This document shows positions 1-9,009 of a stretch of DNA of 64,000 bases, in pieces. Position numbers and translations under genes: made by a program. Each line of letters opens with the position of its first letter. Positions within the stretch are counted from its first letter, which is position 1. The notes below the pieces were generated by a model. That model was given only the letters and a program-made list of their open reading frames with translations, was not told the origin of the DNA and did not search any database. Source of the DNA: G963665495 sp963677785 (GTDB lineage: Bacteria; Desulfobacterota; Desulfovibrionia; Desulfovibrionales; Desulfovibrionaceae); assembly GCA_963677785.2 (NCBI GenBank), contig CAXXDH010000001.1, positions 620,001 to 684,000 on the forward strand. The letters run 5' to 3'.

Positions 1-66
1 GCTGCGCCAGGGGTAGGGGAGATGCCTGCGAATGTGTTCGTGGTGTGGCAGTGGCGTTCGGTTTAG
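1..66 (+). CDS. Possible C-terminal end of a gene cut by the window edge
   Basis: Frame 1 is open from the first base to a TAG at 64-66 and would encode the last 21 residues of a protein that begins outside the window. Nothing in these residues identifies a family. It could equally be a chance open stretch. Confidence 0.2.
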   Translation, partial: AAPGVGEMPANVFVVWQWRSV

Positions 67-82
67 ATGCTCTTATGCATTT

Positions 83-111
83 ATCTGAAACAATGGGACA
101 TTGTTTCAGAT
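83..111. repeat. Perfect 13-bp inverted repeat
   Basis: The arms ATCTGAAACAATG and CATTGTTTCAGAT are perfect reverse complements around a three-base loop (GGA). It lies just after the possible gene end at 66. There is no T run directly behind it, so it is either a factor-dependent terminator, a binding site for a dimeric protein, or a dispersed palindromic repeat. Confidence 0.6.
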
Positions 112-935
112 GTAAGCCTTGCTTCAAGGCGAAAATGCGCTAAAAAAAAGAAAAGTCGCCCAGGCCATCAAATCCGCCGTACGCCGCCCCGGTGTCTTTG
201 TGGGACGATACGGAGTACGTATTGTATTGTCTTTTCCCTTAAAATGATTCAGCGAGAACAGTTAATGTAGCTGAAAAGGTCCGTATCCAGGTCGCAGATT
301 TCAAAAATTCATGCGCATTTTTTATATCAGTCGACCATGTAGCCAGCAGCATCGGTTGCAAGTCAATAGTAACGAGCTAATCCTGTATAAAAATTCATTT
401 GCTTAATGATGCAGATAAGGCACTTTCCGAGCCACAGGGCCGGAATAAAGGACTGTGTCAATTACTATCGATTATATTTCGAACTTTTCTGCTCGGATAT
501 TAATGAGTTGATTTTTAATCATAGTTTTGTTCTCTTCCTCATAACATTGGGAGTCAATTTGATATGGATGTACAACTAGTGTTCATTTGTATTGTATTAT
601 AAAAAATGGCTCTTCGACGTTTTCTATGGAATTGGGATTATAGTTCCTGACAGCTTATTCAATCCAAGGGTAATAGGTTGATATATTTGAACTCAGGGTA
701 CTTCGCATCTTCATGGCTTCTTCAAACATTCTCCCAGGGACTGCATCAAACAGCGTGCACAACTGCTCAACGTAAGAAGATGAAAAGTGGCCCAACCAAT
801 TGGAATTTCATCCCATTGGATCGCCTGTCCCGGTGAAATGGAAATAAATCCACAGTTTTCGTCGAAGAACCAAAAAAATTACTTTGTTTTATCTTGTTAA
901 TATTTCTATCTTAAAAAGGTTAAAGGCAAATTGAG
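112..935. other. Long intergenic stretch with no recognisable gene
   Basis: More than 800 bases precede the diguanylate cyclase gene. Short open frames occur but none shows a family resemblance, a good ribosome binding site or convincing codon use. The composition becomes AT-rich towards 900, as expected of a promoter region for the following gene. It may hold decayed genes or an unrecognised small RNA. Confidence 0.5.
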
Positions 936-2192
936 ATGGTCAATCCAACAATAGTTATCGCCGAGGATTCAAAAGTTTTTCGATATGTCTTGGCAGACTA
1001 TATAGGTGATTTGGGATATACGCTTGTCGGTGAAGCTAAAAATGGCCTGGAAGCTATTCAAATGGTAGCAAATTTAAAACCAAATATTGCTATTCTTGAT
1101 GTCTACATGCCAGAAATGAATGGCTATGATGCTTGTGAAGTAATACAAAAAAAACTTGGTATACCGACAATATTGATAACAGGCAGTACCAGTGAATCTT
1201 CAATTGATAAAATAGTGCAGGCTGCTCCAGCAGGTATCATTATCAAACCGTTTGACCTATATCAATTTAAATCAACTGTGGATCTTGTTTATTCAAACGA
1301 AGAATCCCAGATTAGTTTGAAAAGATATAAGAATATCGTACAAAAAACACCGATGCTTTTTTCGTTGATAGATCAAAACTATAAGTATATCTTGATCAAT
1401 GATTACTATTGTGAATGTTTTCAAAAAAAAGAAGAAGAAATTGTCGGCAAGACAATTGCCGAGTTGCTTGGACAAGACGTTTTTGAAAATACGGTGAAAC
1501 AACACATTGATGAAGCGTTGTCTGGTAATATTTCTACCTATGAAGCATGGTTTAATTATAAAGCTATCGGGAAAAGGTACATGTCTGTAACCTATTCACC
1601 ATTTTCCGAGAAACGTGGGGGCATATCGAATGGTGTAGTAGTTTTTTCAAATGACAACACTCAGTTGAAACTATCCGAGGAAAAACTTGAACTTCTTTCA
1701 TCTACGGATCAGCTTACAAATATTAATAATCGTCGAAGATTTATGGAGTTTCTTGATAACGAAATAGAAATATCAAGAAGGTTTGGTCATTCATTTCTTT
1801 TTTTATCAATGGATGTTGATGATTTTAAATCCATAAATGACACGTATGGACATATGGTTGGGGACAAAGCTTTAATGTATGTTGCAAATATTTTGAAAAA
1901 TACATTACGGCAAGTTGATCATATCGGGAGAATTGGCGGTGAAGAATTCGCTGCAATAATAACAAAAATTGATGAGGACAATATCAAGCCTTTTCTTGAT
2001 CGTGTCATTAATTCATTCAATACGCAATGTTTTTCAACAGCAGAAGTATCCCTCAAAATCACAGTAAGTATAGGTGCTTTTAAATATACCGATTGTAGCG
2101 TAGCAAAAGAAGATCTTTTACGAAAAACAGACGACGCCTTGTATCAGGCAAAACATAATGGTAAAAATCAATACTGCATACATAAAATATAG
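936..2192 (+). CDS. Response regulator with PAS and GGDEF domains (diguanylate cyclase)
   Basis: This 418-residue soluble protein should make cyclic-di-GMP from two GTP under control of a phosphorelay. Residues 1-120 form a receiver domain with acidic D11, phospho-acceptor D55 and lysine K104. A PAS domain follows at about 130-245. The GGDEF domain occupies about 255-415, with the active motif GGEEF at 334-338. Five residues before it is R325-Q-V-D328, an RxxD inhibitory site, so feedback inhibition by product is expected. No histidine kinase gene is adjacent, so the partner is unknown. The gene is AT-richer than the signalling genes downstream. It sits upstream of a cluster with an HD-GYP protein, giving both synthesis and breakdown of c-di-GMP in one neighbourhood. 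Confidence 0.93.
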   Translation: MVNPTIVIAEDSKVFRYVLADYIGDLGYTLVGEAKNGLEAIQMVANLKPNIAILDVYMPEMNGYDACEVIQKKLGIPTILITGSTSESSIDKIVQAAPAGIIIKPFDLYQFKSTVDLVYSNEESQISLKRYKNIVQKTPMLFSLIDQNYKYILINDYYCECFQKKEEEIVGKTIAELLGQDVFENTVKQHIDEALSGNISTYEAWFNYKAIGKRYMSVTYSPFSEKRGGISNGVVVFSNDNTQLKLSEEKLELLSSTDQLTNINNRRRFMEFLDNEIEISRRFGHSFLFLSMDVDDFKSINDTYGHMVGDKALMYVANILKNTLRQVDHIGRIGGEEFAAIITKIDEDNIKPFLDRVINSFNTQCFSTAEVSLKITVSIGAFKYTDCSVAKEDLLRKTDDALYQAKHNGKNQYCIHKI

Positions 2193-2203
2193 CTGATCTC
2201 ACA

Positions 2204-2614
2204 ATGGGGACTCGCATGAAGCATAGAGATGGCTTTTCTGTAATTGAAATAATCGCGGTGTTGGTTATTTTGGGAATTCTCTCTGTTTATGCAGTTCCTA
2301 AATTTCTTGAACTTCAAAATACGATGCGAATCAGGGTCGCAGATGCGGCTATCAGTCAAATTAAAGCTGTTTTTTCCTTGAGTATGGAAATTATTGTCTA
2401 AGAACGGGCATAATCCCGACAAAAGTAGGCCCTGTGCGGCGTGAAGTAGATTTGAGACGCGGAAGTCTGACCGATAAGCAGACAGAATCGGGGAATGTTA
2501 CGATGGAGTTGAGTAACACCAATAGTGATACAGCGGTAAAATCCCGGCGTATCTGTTGGGGGAGTGAAAATTACCGAAGGACAACCTGTTGGATACTGGT
2601 ATCTCCCTGAATAA
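2204..2614 (+). pseudogene. Decayed type IV pilin / type II secretion pseudopilin gene
   Basis: The first 65 codons (2204-2401) encode a class III prepilin leader: a short basic stretch, the cleavage motif G|FSVIE, then a hydrophobic helix and a typical pilin spine. The frame stops at 2399-2401, well short of the usual 130-160 residues. In the same frame, after several stops, a 24-codon open stretch at 2540-2614 reads like a pilin C-terminus (GGVKITEGQPVGYWYLPE). The intervening region is broken in all three frames. I infer a pilin gene inactivated by point mutations and shifts. An intact 65-residue minor pilin is the alternative but would lack the globular head. Confidence 0.65.
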
Positions 2615-3104
2615 TCTATGGGCTCGATCTTCTGACGCACATTGCATTGCGTGTTGCAAGAATTTCAGGCTTTTCACAAGTTTGTCTATATCATATCATG
2701 GCCGGTTTTTCCAATCGTTTTGCCCTGTTCTGCGGAAAACGGCACTGTGCGGAACGTTCAGACAGTTTTTCCTGCTGTTTTACACTCCAACTCCAGCGTA
2801 TGAAGTTGTCGGATTCTCCCATTCGCAGGGGCTGGTGAAACCAATGACGCAAGAAGAGCTTATGGTGCAGTCTGGTCCGAGTCGCTGGTCCCCGGAAAGT
2901 TTTTTTCTGGACATGATTGATAAAATTTGCTTGAAATTATTCTTTCAAAATATCGAACTTTTAGTTTCTATGCAGAATCTTTTTTGGAGGTGGAGCCGCA
3001 ATACCCCGGATTCGTCAAAACAGAATGCGTTCCATGTCTGTATTGGAATAAATCGCAAGGTGTTAATTGACGAATCTGCTGTGAGAGATCGTTAGAAGGG
3101 GGAT
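2615..3104 (+). other. Region without a supported gene
   Basis: An open frame of 168 codons runs from 2589 to 3095 but its residues are rich in Cys, Phe and Ser, show no family features, and its start overlaps the pilin remnant in another frame. I therefore do not call it a gene. The last 40 bases hold the ribosome binding site (AGAAGGGGG) of the solute-binding protein gene. Confidence 0.4.
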
Positions 3105-3974
3105 ATGATGAACGGAAACGGACTTTTGAAATACGGGGCAACAAAATTTATTTATTTGGTAATCGTTACTCTGATGGTAATGCTGTTCTCCAGCATGGCT
3201 TGGGCACGGTCGCTTGATGCAATACAACAAAGCGGTGAGCTGCGGATATGCGTCGCCGGATCAAGCTACGAGCTCTATATGGCCATGGCCGAGCCCTTCG
3301 CCGCATACCTGAAGGTGCGTCCCAAAGTGAAACGCCTGGACAGCTGGGACCAGCAATTTCATAACAAGGACGGTGTAACGAGCAAGGACGGAGCCTATAC
3401 GCCCTCTTTGCTGGATTCAGGCGAGTGTGATCTCTATCCCAACGATATGGTCAAAAAAGACTGGCGTACGAAAAAACTGGATTTCGTCATTCTTTTTCGT
3501 ACGCGTACCGTCGTGCTGGTGCACAACGACAATCTGACAGAATTTAAGACGGTTTCCGACCTCGCGGGCAAAACCGCTGCCATCCAAAAAGGCACCAGCT
3601 ATCATTCCTGGCTTGAAGCCCGGAATGCCGGAGAATTCAAAGCAAATCCCGTTCAGATGCAGTTCATGACTACCAATGACAGTCTTATGGCTGTGGATGA
3701 TAAAAAGTACGATTTTACCCTGATCGGAGCCGACGGGGCTTTGAACTGGACCCGCAATAAAGTCAAGAACCTGTCCGTGGCCTTTCCAGTTGGTTCGACT
3801 TCCGAACTCGGGTGGGCGTTTCGAAAAGACGACCAGGAACTCCAGGCCGCGGCACGCGAATTTTTCAAATCTCAGGCGTATTCAGGCTCCCAATTTGACC
3901 AGATCTGGCAGGAAAAAGTCGGCATTCCCTTGAGTGAATTCAACGTGTTCATCACCGGTCTTTTGGAAGAGTAA
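3105..3974 (+). CDS. Periplasmic solute-binding protein, family 3 type
   Basis: The 289-residue product has an N-terminal signal peptide (about 1-35, cleaved after AWA) and then the body of a family 3 extracellular solute-binding protein, the class that binds amino acids and similar small ligands. It begins with the typical LDAIQQSGELRICV. No ABC transporter permease or ATPase gene is nearby. It ends only six bases before a membrane phosphatase gene, so the two are probably co-transcribed. This suggests a sensory role: ligand-loaded protein may present its ligand to the periplasmic domain of the next gene product. That role is an inference from context. Confidence 0.88.
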   Translation: MMNGNGLLKYGATKFIYLVIVTLMVMLFSSMAWARSLDAIQQSGELRICVAGSSYELYMAMAEPFAAYLKVRPKVKRLDSWDQQFHNKDGVTSKDGAYTPSLLDSGECDLYPNDMVKKDWRTKKLDFVILFRTRTVVLVHNDNLTEFKTVSDLAGKTAAIQKGTSYHSWLEARNAGEFKANPVQMQFMTTNDSLMAVDDKKYDFTLIGADGALNWTRNKVKNLSVAFPVGSTSELGWAFRKDDQELQAAAREFFKSQAYSGSQFDQIWQEKVGIPLSEFNVFITGLLEE

Positions 3975-3980
3975 TTTCTT

Positions 3981-6422
3981 ATGCGATCATCCATCAAAAT
4001 CAGCATTATTCTGGTAACTGTCGGATTGATCCTTCTTGTCGTCACGGTATTGACCGCTGTTATCTCGACCAATGCCTCCAAGGCGATGCAGCAAACCCTG
4101 GAAGATGAACTTGATCAAAAGGTCAGGCAGGGAAGTTTTCTTTTAATGAACTTCCTGAAATGGCAGACGACAAACCTGGAAGTCTGGAACAATCAGCCAA
4201 TTGTAAAAGTTTTTTTCAAAAGTCCGGCACTGGCCGTCATGTCCCGTTCGGGACTGCAAGCCTATCTGCGTAAGGTCTGCGAAAACTCGCCATGGCTCGC
4301 AGATATTCTTCTGATAGACAATGACACCGTGCTTTATGACCATGCCTTTCCCTCTGCCCGGTTGTACCGGCCTCCCAACCAGTGGATGACGTTCTGGAAT
4401 AATTTAGGCCAGGGCCAGCCGTTTATCATGAATCTCGGGGAGATCTTTAAAGGAAAGAACAGGTGGGTGCTGGTGCTCAGCCGGGCTTTCACGGATAATG
4501 GCAAGGTTGAAGAAGACAAAAGAATCGTAATTTTTCTGGACGTGTCTCAGCTGGACCGGGAGCTTTTCACTAATTTTGCGGTCAGCCGCAAGGGATTTAT
4601 CTCCTTAAGCTGCCTTTTGCCGGATGGCCGGATCGTACTGCCTGAGACCTCCGCCCAGACCGATACGCAGCGTGAATTTATTGCCGCCTCCAGAGAATGG
4701 AAAAATCTAGGCGATATACCGGAATCTCACGAGAAACTGGGCTCAATGCTTGTTTCAGCCGCCAGACTCCCGCATTTTTCGATACAGGTCATCGGAGTCG
4801 CATCCGAGGAAGAGTTTCTCAAGCCGGTAAGGGGCATCATCAAGAGCTCCTTGATAATCAGCCTGTTTATTCTGGCTCTTGGAATCATGGGAGCCATTGT
4901 CTTTTCTAAAAGAATAACCGCCCCGATTATTCTCCTTACTGCAATCGTCAAAGACATCACCTTTGGGGATAAAACAGCGGACCATTCGTTGGAACTCGGC
5001 AAGCTCATGGCAAGAACCGATGAGCTGGGGGTCATGTCCTCCGCTTTCAACGCCATGTTGATGGAAATCCGTCGCCACACCGCCGAACTTGAGGAAAAAG
5101 TCGCTCAACGCACAAAGGCTCTTGCCGATTCATGGCAGTATTTGACGCAAATAATTGAGTATTTGCCTGAGCCTACGTTTGTCATAGATGAAAATGGCGT
5201 GGTCACTGCCTGGAATCAGGCCCTTCAAGAACTGACCGGCGTCAAAGCGAAAGAAATGCTGACACAGGGAGATTATGCGTACGCTGTCCCTTTTCATGGG
5301 GAAAAACGACAGATGCTGATCGATCTGGTCCGGCTCAAGACATGGGATACGTCCTGTGAAAGCACGTATCTTTCAATTACTAAAAAGCAAGACGGCAGTA
5401 TTGCTGCCGAGAGTTATCTTCCGGATTTGAAGGGGGGCATCTACCTGTCCGCCACCGCAAGAGAACTTCTGGATACTTCGGGACAATCCGCCGGCGCCAT
5501 AGAGTCCATCCGTGACATTACACCACAGAAAACAGCACAGCAGAAGCTGAAGAAACAGTTCGACGAGTTGACCGAAGCAAGATGGGCTATGCTGAACATG
5601 ATGGAAGACCTGGAAATCTCGCGTAAAAGCACTGAAGATGCCCTGGAAGTGATCTCCAGCAGCATCAATTACGCGACGAACATTCAGAATTCGATTCTGC
5701 CCTCACAAGAAGTTCTGACATCGCAATTCAGCGATTATTTTATTTTATGGGAACCGCGGGACCGTGTTGGGGGAGACATCTATTTACTGAAGCCATGGGG
5801 ACCGGGTATGATGTTCGCCCTGGCCGATTGTACGGGCCACGGCGTTCCCGGCGCATTCATGACCATGATTACCAACGGGGCCATGGAAATGGCCGTATTG
5901 CAGGCGCCCCCCGGTGACTGTGCGGTTTTGCTGCAGCGTACGCATCAACTCATCCAAAAAACGCTTAATCAGAAAGAAGCGGGCGGTGCGTCGGATGACG
6001 GATTGGAGATGGGCATCTGCTACATCGCTCCTCACGAAGAAGACATGATCTTTTCCGGGGCCCGTTTTTCATTGTTTGTTGTTGAAAAAGGCGACGTTCT
6101 GGAAATCAAAGGCGATAAAAAAGGACTAGGATATCGTGGTATTCCGTACAACCAAAAATTCACCAACCACCCCGTACAAACAAAATCACTGCATACGTAT
6201 TATATGACCACCGATGGTATCATCGACCAGGTGGGCGGAAGCAAGCGGCGCAGCTACGGCAAAAAGCGATTCAAAAAAATGCTGTTGGAAATGGAATCTA
6301 TCCCCATGAAGCAACGTGTAAATCATATACGTAAAGCTTTTATGACTTACCAGGGACAGCAAATACGGCGAGATGATGTATCGGTGCTTGGTTTCACTTT
6401 TAACGGTAGGAACAAGGGGTAA
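3981..6422 (+). CDS. Membrane sensor phosphatase with HAMP, PAS and PP2C (SpoIIE) domains, SiaA-like
   Basis: The 813-residue protein has a transmembrane helix at 8-29, a periplasmic sensor region of about 260 residues, a second helix at about 290-310, a HAMP domain (310-365), a PAS domain (about 385-500) and a C-terminal PP2C/SpoIIE serine-threonine phosphatase (about 570-810). Phosphatase motifs are present: VGGDIY near 596, DCTGHGVPGAF, TDGIID near 742 and RRDDVSVLGF near 797. In Pseudomonas, SiaA is a HAMP-PP2C phosphatase that dephosphorylates SiaC. SiaB-like and SiaC-like genes follow at 8039 and 8599, which supports the assignment. The extra PAS domain and the preceding solute-binding protein are differences from the described SiaA. 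It likely acts at the inner membrane. Confidence 0.88.
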   Translation: MRSSIKISIILVTVGLILLVVTVLTAVISTNASKAMQQTLEDELDQKVRQGSFLLMNFLKWQTTNLEVWNNQPIVKVFFKSPALAVMSRSGLQAYLRKVCENSPWLADILLIDNDTVLYDHAFPSARLYRPPNQWMTFWNNLGQGQPFIMNLGEIFKGKNRWVLVLSRAFTDNGKVEEDKRIVIFLDVSQLDRELFTNFAVSRKGFISLSCLLPDGRIVLPETSAQTDTQREFIAASREWKNLGDIPESHEKLGSMLVSAARLPHFSIQVIGVASEEEFLKPVRGIIKSSLIISLFILALGIMGAIVFSKRITAPIILLTAIVKDITFGDKTADHSLELGKLMARTDELGVMSSAFNAMLMEIRRHTAELEEKVAQRTKALADSWQYLTQIIEYLPEPTFVIDENGVVTAWNQALQELTGVKAKEMLTQGDYAYAVPFHGEKRQMLIDLVRLKTWDTSCESTYLSITKKQDGSIAAESYLPDLKGGIYLSATARELLDTSGQSAGAIESIRDITPQKTAQQKLKKQFDELTEARWAMLNMMEDLEISRKSTEDALEVISSSINYATNIQNSILPSQEVLTSQFSDYFILWEPRDRVGGDIYLLKPWGPGMMFALADCTGHGVPGAFMTMITNGAMEMAVLQAPPGDCAVLLQRTHQLIQKTLNQKEAGGASDDGLEMGICYIAPHEEDMIFSGARFSLFVVEKGDVLEIKGDKKGLGYRGIPYNQKFTNHPVQTKSLHTYYMTTDGIIDQVGGSKRRSYGKKRFKKMLLEMESIPMKQRVNHIRKAFMTYQGQQIRRDDVSVLGFTFNGRNKG

Positions 6423-6515
6423 AAAGGTATTTGAAAAACTGGAAGTGCAAAGCTGTGTGATACTTCTTCGAAGAATTTTATTAGAACAAAATTTTAATGA
6501 TGGAGTCAGAGGAAC

Positions 6516-7787
6516 ATGCCGGCCTTCTTTGAAATGTCTTTTGTGCTGCATTCAGCACCCTGTAGAATACTGCTTTATATCCGATGGATGGTTGTAGTTG
6601 TTGTCTTTTTGTTGGTCGCCGTTTGTTGCGACATCTCTTTTGCGGGCACAGCTGCGAGTGTCCCAGCCACGTCTCACCAGGAAGAACGTGTTGCCGCAAA
6701 AGATATGGCTAACGCAGCCACCAGAAGCAGTGCGAAATCTTCCGATAATGAACAGGGCTTTGATTCTTCACTTCTATGGAAAATAGGAATCCCCGTTTTC
6801 TTTTTTTTGTTGCTTCTCCTCTGCCGGAATTGGTGTTTGCGGAAAGAAATCAACCGGCGCAGGGTGGCTGAGAAACGCTTCATATTGCTGATCGAGAGCA
6901 TTCCGGACGCTATGATCATCACGGACGCCTCAGGAGAAATCACCCTGGTCAATTCTCAGGCAGAAACTCTTTTTGGGTATGATCGAAAGGAATTGCTGCA
7001 TCAACCTGTTGAAATGTTAATCCCTGAACCGGCAAGATCCAAACATGTCGCATTGAGAGAAGCGTTTACAAAAAATCCCTCAGTACGGCAAATGGACGCC
7101 CTTTCAGGTCTCCAGGGGAGGACTAAAGAAGGTCGTATTTTCCCAGCTGACATTGGAATAAGTCCGCTGCAGACTGATACCGGCCTGGCAATAGTCGTCT
7201 CTATGCGTGATGTGACAGACTGGAAAAAAGCGGAAACTGCATTGGCGGAAGCGGAAGAACAAAATCGCCTGCTGCTGGAATCGGTAGGAGAAGGCATTCT
7301 GGGAGTGGATACAAATGGCGACATCACATTTATCAATCCCGCTGCTGAAAAATTGCTTGGTTTTACTTCCCAGGAAATTATCAATCAATCCATTCACGAG
7401 CGTATTCTGCACTCCAGATCAGACGGCACGGTTGAGACAAAAGAAAGCTCGCCCATATATCTTACCTATCGGCAGGGTATTAGAAACCATTTTTACGATG
7501 AAGTCCTCTGGCGCAAGGATGGTACGTGTTTTTCCGCAGAGTACCACACCACCCCCATTCATAAAAATGACAGCATAATCGGCGCCGTTGTTACTTTCAA
7601 CGATATTTCCGAGCGGGTAAAAATCGAGGAGGAGCTCAAAAAGAATATGCAAGACTTGCAACGATTCAGTCAATTAGCTGTGGGGCGGGAGAAAAATATG
7701 ATTGAACTGAAAAAGGAAATAAACACACTTTTATCTGATCTTGGGAAAGAACCAAAATACAAGGTCGTCTCAAACACTGAAAAGTAG
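6516..7787 (+). CDS. Membrane protein with two PAS domains and no output domain
   Basis: This 423-residue protein has two hydrophobic segments (about 23-44 and 89-106) enclosing a short periplasmic loop, then two PAS domains (about 118-235 and 245-370) and a C-terminal helix. The tail resembles the linker that joins PAS domains to histidine kinases, but the protein stops there, so no kinase, GGDEF or phosphatase domain exists. An AGAGGA ribosome binding site precedes the chosen ATG. It sits between the SiaA-like and SiaB-like genes. It may be a sensory partner of one of them or a kinase that has lost its catalytic half; the sequence right after the stop shows no kinase remnant. Confidence 0.82.
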   Translation: MPAFFEMSFVLHSAPCRILLYIRWMVVVVVFLLVAVCCDISFAGTAASVPATSHQEERVAAKDMANAATRSSAKSSDNEQGFDSSLLWKIGIPVFFFLLLLLCRNWCLRKEINRRRVAEKRFILLIESIPDAMIITDASGEITLVNSQAETLFGYDRKELLHQPVEMLIPEPARSKHVALREAFTKNPSVRQMDALSGLQGRTKEGRIFPADIGISPLQTDTGLAIVVSMRDVTDWKKAETALAEAEEQNRLLLESVGEGILGVDTNGDITFINPAAEKLLGFTSQEIINQSIHERILHSRSDGTVETKESSPIYLTYRQGIRNHFYDEVLWRKDGTCFSAEYHTTPIHKNDSIIGAVVTFNDISERVKIEEELKKNMQDLQRFSQLAVGREKNMIELKKEINTLLSDLGKEPKYKVVSNTEK

Positions 7788-7919
7788 TATCTGAAGAAAA
7801 TTGCATCGGGACAATGTTCATAGAAAGGCGCGTTATATGGTAAAAAAGCTGGCTGTTGGGCGCAGATTCTTCGTCCAGTGCAACAGCCGTCACAGCTTCC
7901 GCTGGACTTCGATTTTGAT

Positions 7920-7948
7920 TTATGCTTAATCTCTTAACTATATATAAT
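7920..7948 (+). promoter_or_regulatory. Candidate sigma-70 promoter for the SiaB-SiaC-HD-GYP operon
   Basis: A perfect TATAAT lies at 7943-7948, with a weak TTATGC 17 bases upstream at 7920-7925. It falls in the 250-base gap after the PAS gene and about 90 bases before the SiaB-like start codon, which suggests separate transcription of the three downstream genes. Confidence 0.45.
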
Positions 7949-8038
7949 ACTTGTAGTTGCGCTGGGTTCGCTGCCTTAGAAGAGGTTGCCGAGCAAACCA
8001 CGCTGTATTTCCAACTTGCGCCGTAAAAGGAGGCAACC

Positions 8039-8587
8039 ATGAAAGCCAAAGAACTGTATCAACTCAGAGGCACGTTACAACAAGACGGCATCATTTTTTG
8101 TTATAGCGGATTCATGACCGAGAAGATTCTCACCGGCATTGCTTTGGCGCTGAAAAGCAAACTGGCCATTGATGAAACGGATAAAAAAGTGGCGCGCAGT
8201 TTGTTTTCCATACTTGTGGAGCAAGTACAAAATGTTATCCGCTACTCAGCCGAATACGAACCTCCGGAGGACGAGACCTCGGAGTTGCGCTATGGCGTTC
8301 TGATCATAGGAAAGAAAGACAATGACTTTTACGTCACTTGCGGCAATATGGTCGTCAATGAAGACATGCAGCAGTTAAGCGACAACCTGGCTGAAGTACA
8401 GCGTATGGACAAGGCAGAGCTGAAAGCCCGGTATAAAGAAACCCTCAAAGGAGATACGCCTGACGGCAGCAAGGGAGCGGGAGTGGGGTTCCTGGATATT
8501 GCCCGTCGAGCCCGGAACGGTTTCGAATTTGATTTTTTTCAAATTAACGATGATTTTTCGTATTTCAGCATTGTTGCTTATATTTAA
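8039..8587 (+). CDS. siaB: SiaB-family protein kinase
   Basis: The 182-residue product matches the SiaB family, a small GHKL-like ATP-binding fold that in Pseudomonas phosphorylates SiaC and so opposes SiaA. The N-terminal helix-strand pattern, the central helix LFSILVEQVQNVIRYSAE (an N-box-like helix) and the C-terminal GSKGAGVGFLDIARRA (a G-rich ATP-lid-like loop) are visible. A strong AAAGGAGG ribosome binding site precedes the ATG. The gene ends 11 bases before the SiaC-like gene, so they form one operon. The identification is by recalled family pattern and by the conserved neighbourhood. Confidence 0.85.
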   Translation: MKAKELYQLRGTLQQDGIIFCYSGFMTEKILTGIALALKSKLAIDETDKKVARSLFSILVEQVQNVIRYSAEYEPPEDETSELRYGVLIIGKKDNDFYVTCGNMVVNEDMQQLSDNLAEVQRMDKAELKARYKETLKGDTPDGSKGAGVGFLDIARRARNGFEFDFFQINDDFSYFSIVAYI

Positions 8588-8598
8588 GAGGGAATCCC

Positions 8599-8985
8599 AT
8601 GGAGAATATCAAACTTGACGCAACAGAACGCTCGCCAGAAGTTGATTTTAGTTTCGACACCAACACGTTTACATTGCGCGGCGAATCCTACCCTGAGGAC
8701 GTGAACGCCTTTTTCGGCACTCTCATGGGAAGTCTGGACGAGTATCTTTCGAACCTGGAGGAAGAAGAGGTTCGGTTCAACTTTGAGCTTGTCTATTTCA
8801 ACAGCAGCAGCGCCAAAATCCTAATGGGCTTGTTTGAATTGCTTGAAGACACTGCCAAAAAAGGCAACAAGGTGCACATCGTCTGGTCTTACGAGGAAGA
8901 CGACGACAATATGGAAGAACTGGGTGAGGAATTTTGCGAAGATCTCGAACACGCAACCTACGAATTACGGGCTTTTGAAGCATAG
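8599..8985 (+). CDS. siaC: SiaC-family regulatory phosphoprotein (DUF1987)
   Basis: At 128 residues this acidic protein has the usual SiaC length and fold pattern. SiaC is the switch protein of the SiaABCD module: phosphorylated by SiaB on one threonine (Thr68 in Pseudomonas), dephosphorylated by SiaA, and in its unphosphorylated form an activator of the diguanylate cyclase SiaD. Here the equivalent loop is YFNSSSAK at 66-73, offering serines 69-71 in place of threonine. It lies between the kinase gene and an HD-GYP gene, so the latter is the natural candidate for its target. Confidence 0.87.
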   Translation: MENIKLDATERSPEVDFSFDTNTFTLRGESYPEDVNAFFGTLMGSLDEYLSNLEEEEVRFNFELVYFNSSSAKILMGLFELLEDTAKKGNKVHIVWSYEEDDDNMEELGEEFCEDLEHATYELRAFEA

Positions 8986-9009
8986 CGGCGGCTATACGGG
9001 GGAGATGAC

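Noticed and set aside
2589..3095. Open + strand frame of 168 codons
   Set aside because: Odd composition, no family and no clear ribosome binding site; probably noncoding or decayed sequence.
7788..8038. Possible c-di-GMP riboswitch before the SiaB-like gene
   Set aside because: I could not find the conserved core and tetraloop arrangement of the known classes.
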